Shown: positions 1 to 7,714 of the stretch, in pieces
Layout: each line of letters begins with the position of its first letter
Position numbering within the stretch: the stretch's first letter is position 1
From: DASQDN01 sp035630195
GTDB lineage: Bacteria > Acidobacteriota > Terriglobia > Bryobacterales > Bryobacteraceae
NCBI GenBank assembly: GCA_035630195.1
Contig: DASQLD010000527.1
Location: 1 to 14,762 of the forward strand
DNA: 14,762 bases
Direction of reading: 5' to 3'
Notes under the pieces: generated by a model
Database searches by the model: none
What the model was told of the DNA's origin: nothing
What the model saw: only the letters and a program-made list of their open reading frames with translations
Program-made: the position numbers and the translations under genes

Positions 1-100
1 TTGCCTGCCTCCGCTTCACCAACCGCTTCCGAGTATGCTGTAAAGTCGTCCTGCCGGTCGATTAGTTTTCAGCGAACGGCGAACAGTGTCTTAACTACTT

Positions 101-510
101 GTGTCACCTGAGGGGGCAAGCGCAGACCAGGTGCTCGGTTCGATGCTTGATGGTATTGCCAGCCTGCCAACCCATGACAAGATCGCAATCGTTGTCGTTT
201 CTGACCATGGAATGGCCAAGTCACCACGGACCAAGGGTTCCGATCGACAACGTCGTGGACATAAACATTCTAAAAGCGATGTGGCTGGAACCCGGATGAA
301 TTTTTGGAGAGTCGGATTTCCCGGCCATCAAGATCCGCAACATCTTGAAACGCCAAACTTGAACATGGCCGAGCGTATCTGCGAACCTAATTTTCCGAGC
401 GGGTTCACTATCGCTCGGATCCGCGAATCGGTGGTACGTTAATATCAGCGTTACCACCGGTTGGACACGATGACTCGGCAGAAAGGGTGCAAAGGGTGGT
501 AAACTCACAG
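101..510 (+). pseudogene. Decayed remnant of a type I phosphodiesterase / nucleotide pyrophosphatase (ENPP-like) gene
   Basis: The reading frame from 101 encodes a stretch ending in VVVSDHGMA, preceded by an LGSMLDGIASLP segment. This matches the metal-binding DHGM block and preceding helix of bacterial type I phosphodiesterase/nucleotide pyrophosphatases in the alkaline phosphatase superfamily. The similarity then moves to another frame, where VPIDNVVDINILKAMWLEPG (about 237-296) fits the segment that normally follows DHGM; this frame stops at 297-299. Weaker similarity resumes in the first frame (about 363-440, FPSGFTIARIRESVV) and again in a third frame (about 435-510, VNISVTTGWTR then KGAKGG), resembling the family's late GW and KG(A/T)HG blocks. 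An in-frame TAA at 92-94 closes the front, and most of the N-terminal half including the nucleophile is missing. Known family members are periplasmic or secreted hydrolases of about 400 residues. I infer a dead gene; the DHGM block is clear, the later segments are tentative. Confidence 0.6.
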
Positions 511-559
511 AAAGATAGACGGTGGCGCTGGGTTCACGCCAGATAGGCCCGTAGTATGC

Positions 560-2146
560 ATGATTACGAGCACTGAGGCGGCGAAGCGGTCGGTGAGTAC
601 TCAAGCATCGCCAGTCCGTTGGCGTCCGTATATACTGCCTCTGTTTCTACTTCGCCTGGCCGCAATCCTATGGGTTCTGGTCGGACTAGTGCGATCGTCG
701 ATCGAGGCTCCCCTCATTGGATTGTTCCTGTCTGCAGGGGTGGGTGGCCTGCTTGCAGCCTCTCTGGTCCGCTGGAGTTTTCTTTTCCTTATAGCTGAGC
801 CGGTAAGTCTCGCGCCTGAACAAAACTTGCGAGTTGCAGTCGTGACCACATTCGTTCCGCAAGCTGAGTCCCTCAGCATGCTCGAAAGGACGTTGCTCGC
901 CATGACTAAGCTTGAGTACCCGCATGACACCTGGGTGTTGGACGAGGGTGATGATGAGCGCGTCATCGACCTCTGCACACGGCTGGGAGCATATCACTTC
1001 AGCCGCAGAAATAGGGCGGAGTATCAGCGGTACGCAGGTGCGTTTCAGCGTGGGACAAAACACGGCAATTATAATGCATGGCTTCACGAGGTAGGTTTTC
1101 GGAGATACGACATTCTTGCCGGCATCGATCCGGATCAGGTACCTTACTCGGATTTCCTTACTGCTACGTTGGGGCAGTTCCGGAATCCAAAGGTGGCATA
1201 CGTCCAGTCGCCTCAAGACTATTACAACGCTGATTCCTCGCTGATCGCCAAAGGATGCGACGAAGAGGGCCGTGACTTCTACTGGATCACGCAACGGGCG
1301 TACCACCGTTTCGGCAGCCCATCTGTCATAGGAGCCCACCATGTCCACAGGATGGCAGCTCTTGAAAAGATCGGAGGACTGGCGCCACATGTCGCGGACG
1401 ATTTGCTTCTCACACTGCTTTACAAGTTGTCAGACTGGCAGGGGTCATACATAGCTCGCGTTCTCGCACGCGGTCTCGCGCCGGAAGACTGGGCGACATA
1501 TATCAAACAACAGCGTAGGTGGGCGAGATCCTTGCTGGATGTTAAATTTCGTATTTTTCCACGGATCTCTAGCAACATGTCCACAGGCGTACGAGCGGTA
1601 GGCATTCTGCAAGGGCTAACGTACCTGCAAGATGTTATCGTTGCCCTCTGCGTTCTTGTGGCACTCGTGGGAGGATTGATCTACGGGGTTCCTGCCTCTC
1701 TGAACTCTTTCCTGACTAGTTCCTCCTTCATGGTTAGCCTAGTTCTATTGTTAACAACAGGTTTGTACCCCCATCTGTACCACGGCCCGTATGGTCACAT
1801 GGGCCTCTACTGGCGTTCCGCGTGCCTTCGTTTTGCGAGGTGGCCGTTTACCGTTCAAGCAGTCTGGGACGTAGCTCGTGGTAACGGCGGTGGGTATGAT
1901 TTAACGATAAAATCAGGTCCGCGCATTGTACGAAAGCTATTGTTCTGGCCGCACCTGCTTCTTTCCGGCTTTCTCATACTTGCGGCGGTAGCGGGCATTG
2001 CTCTTCGGGGCTCTGTTGACCTTCTGTCGCTTACAGTGGCTGGATCGATCGTGCTTGCGTCAGTGCTGCTGTGTATCAGTAATTTACTTCCTTCTCAGTC
2101 TGCATTTGAGCCGACACCGGACAGCCACACGGATGGACGTTCATGA
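560..2146 (+). CDS. Membrane glycosyltransferase family 2, cellulose-synthase-like
   Basis: This 528-residue protein should polymerise or transfer sugars from a nucleotide-sugar donor at the cytoplasmic face of the inner membrane. Two N-terminal membrane segments (about 24-45 and 50-78) precede a cytoplasmic GT2 domain (about 90-330). It carries DEGDD at 128-132, DPD at 190-192 (DxD metal/UDP site), ADD at 279-281 where processive enzymes usually have TED, and the QQRRW motif at 317-321 that marks BcsA/hyaluronan-synthase-like enzymes. Four or so further membrane segments follow (about 343-375, 384-402, 460-482, 488-507). No PilZ domain is present. ATG 560 is the first start after an in-frame stop at 500-502; no good Shine-Dalgarno is visible, and GTG 593 is an alternative. 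The gene overlaps the next by ATGA, so the two are probably co-translated. The acceptor-site segment GAHHVHR (258-264) differs from the usual G(T)xxxxR pattern. The sugar is unknown. Confidence 0.88.
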   Translation: MITSTEAAKRSVSTQASPVRWRPYILPLFLLRLAAILWVLVGLVRSSIEAPLIGLFLSAGVGGLLAASLVRWSFLFLIAEPVSLAPEQNLRVAVVTTFVPQAESLSMLERTLLAMTKLEYPHDTWVLDEGDDERVIDLCTRLGAYHFSRRNRAEYQRYAGAFQRGTKHGNYNAWLHEVGFRRYDILAGIDPDQVPYSDFLTATLGQFRNPKVAYVQSPQDYYNADSSLIAKGCDEEGRDFYWITQRAYHRFGSPSVIGAHHVHRMAALEKIGGLAPHVADDLLLTLLYKLSDWQGSYIARVLARGLAPEDWATYIKQQRRWARSLLDVKFRIFPRISSNMSTGVRAVGILQGLTYLQDVIVALCVLVALVGGLIYGVPASLNSFLTSSSFMVSLVLLLTTGLYPHLYHGPYGHMGLYWRSACLRFARWPFTVQAVWDVARGNGGGYDLTIKSGPRIVRKLLFWPHLLLSGFLILAAVAGIALRGSVDLLSLTVAGSIVLASVLLCISNLLPSQSAFEPTPDSHTDGRS

Positions 2147-3627
2147 CGAGGCGAGCAGTTATTATCGGCGCGGGGCCCGCCGGTCTGACCGCGGCGTACG
2201 AACTTGCGTTGAATAGGCACCAAAGCGTTGTGCTCGAGGCTGACAACCAAGTGGGAGGTCTTTCAAAGACCATGTCGCATCGCGGCTATCTATTCGACAT
2301 CGGCGGCCACAGGTTTTTTACGAAGGTTGGTGTGGTTGAGAAGATGTGGCGTAACGTGCTTGGGCCGGAATTGCTGACGAGGCCCAGGATGTCGCGAATC
2401 TACTATCGCAACCGTTTTTTCGACTATCCTCTCCGGCCATTGAACGCATTGTCAGGTTTAGGAATGCTGGAAACGATGAGGTGTGCCGCCAGCTATGCAC
2501 GCTCACGGCTGCTTCCGAGACAGCCGGAGGCCGACTTCGAATCCTGGGTCAGCAACAGGTTTGGTTCGCGACTTTTTGATATTTTCTTCCGAACTTATAC
2601 GGAGAAGGTTTGGGGCATGAAATGCCACGAGATCAGCGCCGATTGGGCGGTCCAGCGGATACAGTCTTTGACTCTTGGCAAGATGGTTGCGAATACGTTG
2701 TTGGGCGGGAGAGCCGCAGGCGGCCGGCCAAAGAGCTTAATAGAGCAGTTTCTGTATCCGCGTAGGGGTCCTGGTCAGATGTGGTCGCGAACCGCGGATA
2801 TTATTCAACAGCACGGTTCACAGGTCCTGCTGCGCAAGGCTGTTCGACGAGTGCATCACAACGGCTCGCGGGTTACTGGTGTGGAGGCTGGCGATGAGGT
2901 TTATACGGGCGATCATTACATTAGCAGCATGCCGATTCGTGATCTGATCCAGCGCCTGCATCCGGCGCCTCCAAAGACGGTTACGCAGGCTGCTGAGCGA
3001 CTCCGATATCGAGATTATCTGGCGGTGTGCCTGATCTGCGGACGGGACAATCTATTTCCCGATAACTGGATCTACGTTCATGATCCCGAGGTACTTGTCG
3101 GACGTATTCAAAACTATGGGAACTGGAGCCCAATGATGGTCCCGGTACAGGGTACCAGTTGCCTGGGACTGGAATACTTCTGCTTTGAGGACGAAACGCT
3201 GTGGTCGACCGGCGATGCCGAACTCGTTGCGCTCGGCACTTCGGAACTGTCGAAACTCAATCTCCTGCGTTCTTCAGACGTCCAAGAGGGCGTCGTCCTG
3301 CGCGTCCCTAAGGCATACCCGATTTATGATGGGGATTATCAAGAATGCCTTCGAGAGATCCGCACCTGGCTTGACCGTTTTGGTAATCTTCAGCTCGTCG
3401 GTCGTAACGGCATGCATCGATACAACAATCAGGATCACTCCATGCTGACGGGCATGTTGGCAGCCCGAAACATACTAGGTAGTCGTTACGATCTTTGGCA
3501 AGTAAACGCTGATGCTGAGTACCACGAATCTGGCGATATCATCTCCGAAGAGGAGTTACAGAGCTTGAGCAGTACTCAGCCTATAGTGCCTGAACGCCGG
3601 CACTCGGGCCGAGACGTCCGAGAATAA
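2143..3627 (+). CDS. FAD-dependent oxidoreductase, amine oxidase / UDP-galactopyranose mutase-like superfamily
   Basis: This 494-residue protein binds FAD through an N-terminal Rossmann fold with GAGPAG at 9-14, the ribose-binding acidic E32 and a GGL segment at 38-40. DIGGHRFFTK (52-61), RTYTEKVWG (150-158), FLYPRRGPGQMW (203-214) and a late MHRYNNQDHS block (near 424-433) are hallmarks of a widespread group of flavoproteins in surface-polysaccharide loci. Members are often named protoporphyrinogen oxidase or UDP-galactopyranose mutase by superfamily membership, but neither activity is shown. No signal peptide or membrane segment is seen, so it should be cytoplasmic. Its start overlaps the preceding glycosyltransferase stop by ATGA, with a GGATGG ribosome-binding candidate 5-10 nt upstream. 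This pairing suggests it acts on the same sugar, lipid carrier or polymer. Its last 52 bp overlap the opposite-strand gene. Domain assignment is firm; substrate is unknown. Confidence 0.85.
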   Translation: MTRRAVIIGAGPAGLTAAYELALNRHQSVVLEADNQVGGLSKTMSHRGYLFDIGGHRFFTKVGVVEKMWRNVLGPELLTRPRMSRIYYRNRFFDYPLRPLNALSGLGMLETMRCAASYARSRLLPRQPEADFESWVSNRFGSRLFDIFFRTYTEKVWGMKCHEISADWAVQRIQSLTLGKMVANTLLGGRAAGGRPKSLIEQFLYPRRGPGQMWSRTADIIQQHGSQVLLRKAVRRVHHNGSRVTGVEAGDEVYTGDHYISSMPIRDLIQRLHPAPPKTVTQAAERLRYRDYLAVCLICGRDNLFPDNWIYVHDPEVLVGRIQNYGNWSPMMVPVQGTSCLGLEYFCFEDETLWSTGDAELVALGTSELSKLNLLRSSDVQEGVVLRVPKAYPIYDGDYQECLREIRTWLDRFGNLQLVGRNGMHRYNNQDHSMLTGMLAARNILGSRYDLWQVNADAEYHESGDIISEEELQSLSSTQPIVPERRHSGRDVRE

Positions 3628-4964
3628 AGATGACGTGCAACGCCAACAAATATGTGTCGACATACCGCAACCAGGAAGGCGATTCCACTGTAAAGAAAGA
3701 ACAAGAGGTGAAACGGGATCGCAGCCAGCGCGTAAGTTCTTCCACGCTTGGCCGCAAGCAGGGCATAAAACCGTGCATTTAGCAGGATCAAGATTCCCCC
3801 TCCCGCAAGCAGCAACACGTTCAAGATGTGAACGCCAGGTTGCGCTGCGACGAAGAGTACCGCTGCGATAAGAAGTCCGCCTGCGACTTTTGCTACCCAT
3901 TTGTGAGACTGGAACTCTGGCGAGTAATAGTGACGGCGTAACAAAAGGAGCAGGAATGCAAGCACAGAAACTACAAAGATGATGGGCTGGTCAGACCAAA
4001 ATGAAGCAATCCCCAGGAAAACGATCAGGAGCGCAGTCGCTAAGCTGCCCTTCAGTCTTCTCGTCGCGGTGAGTTCCACTTCATACTGAGCGCACATTAA
4101 GAACAGTAGTCCGATGAGCGGGGCGATGAATACCTTGGCGTACATAACGCTAGATATGATGGCGATTCCGAACAGTACAAAGGCAAGTGCAACGCTGATG
4201 CGTTGACTTATGCTGATGCTCAAGTCGTGGGGCATTTCCGAATTGCGAAGGATCAACTCGGTCCAGGGAATGGCACGGTCTAGGACGTCCGTCCGAAGCA
4301 TCCCATAAAAGCTCCACTCTTTTAAATGCTTTACCTGCAGAGTAGGATCCAGAATGATTTTGCACCCGCTGCGACTGAGGCGGTGACCAAGCTCGATATC
4401 TTCGATCGCGGGTCGGCTAAAGGAGGTATCGAAGCCGCCGTGGGCATTGAACACAGCGGTGCGGATCGCGCCAAATCCGCTCCAGAATGTCTGCGCGGCC
4501 GTCCGGGAACGCTGGTGGATGAAATGGTGCATTAGGTTCCGATATTGCGAAACGAAGTCCTCTTTCACTGGCGTGTCATCGTAAGATCCGAATGCAGCCG
4601 AAAGATCCGTCTCAGCTGCAAAAAGCGCTATGACTCGAGTGAGGGTGTCAGGTTTGACGCAGACATCAGAGTCAAGAAAAAGAAGCAGATCAGATCTGGC
4701 CGCAGAAGCGCCTAGATTCCTTGCCGCGGCTGGACCTTGCACATCGCCTGTGGCGAGGACAACTGCACCTGACTCCTGCGCGATTTGGGCCGAATCATCC
4801 GTCGAAGCGTCGTCCACAACGATGCAGTCAAAATCGCTGGTAGAGAGGGCAAGAGCCTGCAGACACGCGCGCAGGTGCGCGGCTCCGTTACGTACCGGTA
4901 TGATGACAGAAATAGGAGGCCGCGTCGCAGCCGTAATGTGACGTTGATTGGACAATTGGTACAA
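3576..4964 (-). CDS. Membrane-anchored glycosyltransferase family 2
   Basis: This 462-residue protein has an N-terminal GT-A domain (about 17-235) with ISVIIPVRN at 18-26, DDAS at 51-54, the DSD metal-binding motif at 98-100 and ED at 188-189 as the likely catalytic base region. Several hydrophobic segments follow (about 257-290, 308-322, 328-342, 358-373, 378-396, 412-436), so it is an inner-membrane transferase of unknown sugar specificity. The start is TTG at 4964, placed immediately after the TGA of the upstream epimerase (4967-4965) and in the same frame. A GGAAG 4 nt before the TTG supports it. A second TTG three codons later is possible, and no ATG or GTG occurs before the conserved ISVI strand. 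The spacing implies translational coupling, or a fusion if the stop is read through or is an error. The 3' end overlaps the convergent flavoprotein gene by 52 bp. Confidence 0.87.
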   Translation of the reverse strand: MYQLSNQRHITAATRPPISVIIPVRNGAAHLRACLQALALSTSDFDCIVVDDASTDDSAQIAQESGAVVLATGDVQGPAAARNLGASAARSDLLLFLDSDVCVKPDTLTRVIALFAAETDLSAAFGSYDDTPVKEDFVSQYRNLMHHFIHQRSRTAAQTFWSGFGAIRTAVFNAHGGFDTSFSRPAIEDIELGHRLSRSGCKIILDPTLQVKHLKEWSFYGMLRTDVLDRAIPWTELILRNSEMPHDLSISISQRISVALAFVLFGIAIISSVMYAKVFIAPLIGLLFLMCAQYEVELTATRRLKGSLATALLIVFLGIASFWSDQPIIFVVSVLAFLLLLLRRHYYSPEFQSHKWVAKVAGGLLIAAVLFVAAQPGVHILNVLLLAGGGILILLNARFYALLAAKRGRTYALAAIPFHLLFFLYSGIAFLVAVCRHIFVGVARHLYSRTSRPECRRSGTIG

Positions 4965-5903
4965 TCAGCTTCCGGTTTCAGCATGGGACGCAGGCAACTC
5001 GGAGAATCTCCGCGCTATTGGACGGCACAGGGCCGCCAGTCCCTCCAACGGATCAGTAGGGACCCCCACTCCTAGTTCCTGCTCCATTTTTCTTACGTCC
5101 GCAATGAATCTGGACACCTCGGCCTCCCGGGCGGCCATGATATGTGGTGTCGAATCGGAATGGCACAACTGGATCACTCGCCGTGCGGCTTCGAGTATCG
5201 TGGTGCCCTTGCCGCTGGCGACGTTTACTGCACCCACACCTCGTGAGTGCAAACCAGCGCGCACAAATGCTTCAACAACGTAATTAACCCACACAAAATC
5301 CACGATTTGATTACCCCCATACAGTGTGAGAGGTCGATTGTTTTCTGCGTCACAAATGAATCGGGGAATTACGCGGTCAGTATCCCCAGGCCCGTAGACA
5401 TTAGAAAGGCGAAGGATGATAACTTGCAAATCCGAAGACGCCCGAGCACAATGAGCTTCCGCTGCTGCCTTTGTCGTGCCGTACACATTTTTCGGCTTCG
5501 TCGGCGCGCTTTCGCTTACCGGTAGATCGGAAGCTTCACCATAGACTTCGCGGGATGATGCAACGACCACTCGTCGGACACCCAACTCTTTTGCAATACG
5601 CAAAACCGTAAGAGTTCCGGTTGCGTTCACTTCATGAGCATCGAAGGGCCGGTGCTCACAACCCATAACCGTGGCGTTCGCCGCGAGATGAAAAACGCTA
5701 TCGCAGCTCTGCATTGCTCGCCGCAGGTCAGAGGCCATTCGTATGTCACCGGGAATACATTCGAGGCGTTGACTACTGGCGCCGTTGAACTTTCCACGAC
5801 TTTCATTGTCGAAAGCTCGCACGATATTCCCATTCATCGCGAGCAGACGATTCACGAGATGGCGCCCGATGAATCCCGCTCCTCCGGTGACCAAGGTCGG
5901 CAT
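4965..5903 (-). CDS. NAD-dependent sugar-nucleotide epimerase/dehydratase (extended SDR)
   Basis: This 312-residue cytoplasmic enzyme is an extended short-chain dehydrogenase/reductase. The NAD-binding TGGAGFIG lies at 6-13, GD(I) at 52-54, HLAA at 72-75, the catalytic serine in SSREVYGE (S117, equivalent to S124 of E. coli GalE) and the Tyr-Lys pair in YGTTK (Y141, K145). Length and motifs fit UDP-glucose 4-epimerase-like enzymes that supply a sugar donor, but the sugar cannot be read from sequence. ATG 5903 starts exactly at the conserved N-terminal beta strand and has no clear Shine-Dalgarno. A TATTAT hexamer ends 6 nt before it, so a leaderless transcript is possible. The gene lies 97 bp downstream of the GT39-like gene on the same strand and abuts the following GT2 without any spacer, so a common role in providing that enzyme's substrate is inferred. 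Confidence 0.9.
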   Translation of the reverse strand: MPTLVTGGAGFIGRHLVNRLLAMNGNIVRAFDNESRGKFNGASSQRLECIPGDIRMASDLRRAMQSCDSVFHLAANATVMGCEHRPFDAHEVNATGTLTVLRIAKELGVRRVVVASSREVYGEASDLPVSESAPTKPKNVYGTTKAAAEAHCARASSDLQVIILRLSNVYGPGDTDRVIPRFICDAENNRPLTLYGGNQIVDFVWVNYVVEAFVRAGLHSRGVGAVNVASGKGTTILEAARRVIQLCHSDSTPHIMAAREAEVSRFIADVRKMEQELGVGVPTDPLEGLAALCRPIARRFSELPASHAETGS

Positions 5904-5921
5904 CTAGGTATAATACCTTAG
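5904..5921 (-). promoter_or_regulatory. Candidate -10 element within a short inverted repeat before the epimerase gene
   Basis: On the - strand TATTAT (5915-5910) is followed by 6 nt and then the epimerase ATG. The hexamer lies in an imperfect inverted repeat: CTAGGTA at 5904-5910, spacer TAA, and TACCTTAG at 5914-5921, with one bulged base. No convincing -35 hexamer is found 16-18 nt upstream. The + strand of the same repeat reads TATAAT at 5909-5914, but no + strand gene follows. The element could be a leaderless promoter, an operator or chance. Confidence 0.25.
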
Positions 5922-6000
5922 TGCGCCCGATCCACTAGTACTACCCGTCTTTGAGAAGGCAGCCCTGTATACGCGGAGCTAAATCGGCACGCACCAGGAT

Positions 6001-7572
6001 TCAGAACTCGCCCCGAATTGCTTGGCCGGTGGATTCTATCGGGAGGTCAAGCGATGCTTTGGCGGGACGAGTCGCGGCCGATAGCCGGTAGATTTCGATA
6101 GTGCCGTTGATACTCGAGAGATTCGAGCGAATCGGAACCAGTGCGCGCTGTGCGTTTAAGCTTGCCGCGTGTTGCCGGAAGTCATTGCAGATCGACGAGT
6201 GTTGGTTGGCTTCAACAACAATGTTGTTGATCCCGTACTTTTGTACGAAATGGGCAAGCCCAAGTTCCCTCAGAGACTTGACGACTTTGTCTGCTCGGAT
6301 GACGTGTGTCGTTCTTCGCGAGTCGAGCATCCTTATCGCAAAGATAAAGCTGCCGTTCGAAGCTCCGCAGTACAGTACACGTCCTCCCGTGCCATTCATC
6401 GCTGCCGCAGCAGACGGACCGGTCACGTGTAAGGGTTCCGTTCGCAGATTCCAGAGGCAGAAAGCGGTTGCCATTGCGAGCACGGCTACATTTGCCTTCA
6501 GCAGATCCGAATACGTAGCGATGAGCGCATGAACCGTGGTCACGGCCATCACCACGAACGCTGGATAGGCGAACCACAGATATCGTGCGTCAAAAGCGGG
6601 TATCGCTAGCAATACGCCGACACAGGCAGCCAACCAGCAGAGATAAAAAACGCTGGCGTCCCTCAGAATGGCTTTACGCAGCGCGGGCTTACGGAGCGCC
6701 GCGAAAAATAGACCCGCTGCTGCCAGAACCCAACCGATGGATGCGCGTCCAAGCTGGCGGTGCAGGACGCCAACATAGTACTGAATTCCTCTTATCACCC
6801 TATCCGGTATGCTAAGTGGAGCCCAGCTTTGGCTGATCCCTGAAAAACCTGCCGCAAGGCAGAGCAGTACGTATCCAGCGATGAACGTGCCGAAGATCGC
6901 GCAAAAAACCAGCACTTTTCCTGCGCGTAGACCAGGGAAACGTTTACTCGCCAAGAGCAGAACAGGAATTAATCCGACGAAGATCGTCTGTTTCGTCCAA
7001 ATCGCTGCTCCAGCAAACAAGCCTGCCAATACTGCATCACGTAAACTCCACGCGGTTCTTGCAGACGCGATGAAGACCGTGGAAGCAAGTACCCAGAACA
7101 ACGCGGGAAGCTCCAGCATTACATCGGAGCTCAGTCTCTGCGTTATCGGCAAGGAGAAGAAGATTAGAACAGAGGCTGCAGCCACGTAGGAGTTTTCTCC
7201 GAGGGTGCGAACCTGACGGAAAAACAGCAGCACCGCGCCGGCCACGAATCCGGCGACGGCAAGCCGCGCGGACACGGGATTGACGCCAAAAGCAGCATAG
7301 AAAAGAGCTTCCACTGCAGGGAACAGTGGTGGGTGATAAGGCATCGACAAGGCCGGAAGGTGTAGGAAGTAGTCGCGCATCCATGCGACGGGCCGAGACA
7401 GCCCTCCTTCCCGCATAATGTCGAATAGCGCCACTCCATTGAGCGCATGCCGGGCTTGGTCGTTCAGGGTAATATCAGTGGCAGTGGCGCCGCGCATAGC
7501 CCACGCGGCGAAGAATATAGCGAGCATCCACGCCAGATTCATGGAAATCCGGCGATGAAGCGAATTACTCAT
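6001..7572 (-). CDS. Polytopic membrane glycosyltransferase, GT39 / PMT-like (ArnT-type fold)
   Basis: From ATG 7572 this is a 523-residue protein with about ten hydrophobic segments, starting at residues 12-27, and a C-terminal soluble region of roughly 130 residues. The first periplasmic loop contains NDQARHALNG (from residue 37), followed by YHPPLFP (79-85) and MLELPALFW (from about 152). This is the layout of GT-C enzymes of the dolichyl-phosphate-mannose-protein mannosyltransferase/ArnT group, which use polyprenyl-phosphate sugars as donors on the periplasmic side. Donor and acceptor are unknown. The open frame extends upstream to GTG 7674. I prefer ATG 7572 because it sits just before the first membrane segment and has AGG 5 nt upstream. 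GTG 7653 is a serious alternative because a TATATT hexamer lies exactly 6 nt before it. The gene is divergent from the TPR lipoprotein gene and probably leads the - strand group down to 3576. Confidence 0.82.
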   Translation of the reverse strand: MSNSLHRRISMNLAWMLAIFFAAWAMRGATATDITLNDQARHALNGVALFDIMREGGLSRPVAWMRDYFLHLPALSMPYHPPLFPAVEALFYAAFGVNPVSARLAVAGFVAGAVLLFFRQVRTLGENSYVAAASVLIFFSLPITQRLSSDVMLELPALFWVLASTVFIASARTAWSLRDAVLAGLFAGAAIWTKQTIFVGLIPVLLLASKRFPGLRAGKVLVFCAIFGTFIAGYVLLCLAAGFSGISQSWAPLSIPDRVIRGIQYYVGVLHRQLGRASIGWVLAAAGLFFAALRKPALRKAILRDASVFYLCWLAACVGVLLAIPAFDARYLWFAYPAFVVMAVTTVHALIATYSDLLKANVAVLAMATAFCLWNLRTEPLHVTGPSAAAAMNGTGGRVLYCGASNGSFIFAIRMLDSRRTTHVIRADKVVKSLRELGLAHFVQKYGINNIVVEANQHSSICNDFRQHAASLNAQRALVPIRSNLSSINGTIEIYRLSAATRPAKASLDLPIESTGQAIRGEF

Positions 7573-7650
7573 GTCGCCTGCTCTGCCACTCGCCAATCTG
7601 CCATTTGTTCCAGGCGAGTCTCGTCCGATTGCTTGCCCGGTTCCTGGCTC

Positions 7651-7714
7651 CACGTTGCCAATATACACTGGCACGGCGGGGCCTTCCTTGCGCCTTTGCT
7701 TGTAGAATACTCGT
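7651..7714. promoter_or_regulatory. Divergent promoter region between the GT39-like and TPR lipoprotein genes
   Basis: Two TANNNT hexamers face outward. TAGAAT at 7703-7708 (+) lies 6 nt before the TPR GTG at 7715. TATATT at 7665-7660 (-) lies 6 nt before an in-frame GTG at 7653 of the GT39-like frame. Their expected -35 regions (about 7680-7688) would overlap, which would link the two promoters. Neither -35 region resembles TTGACA, and no ribosome-binding site is seen at either GTG. The sites are visible; promoter function is inferred. Confidence 0.3.

Noticed and set aside
686..1390. 234-residue - strand open frame
   Set aside because: It is antisense to the GT2 catalytic domain with its DxD motif, and its composition is Cys/Arg-rich and motif-free.
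2143..3627. Calling the flavoprotein protoporphyrinogen oxidase (HemY)
   Set aside because: Only superfamily-level FAD motifs support it; the glycan-locus setting and the coupling to a GT2 argue against a heme role.
5909..5914. TATAAT on the + strand as a promoter
   Set aside because: It is a perfect -10 match, but no -35 or + strand gene follows; it reads antisense into the GT39-like gene and is explained by the inverted repeat.
6101..6532. 143-residue + strand open frame
   Set aside because: It is antisense to the soluble C-terminal part of the GT39-like protein and has no domain or start signal.
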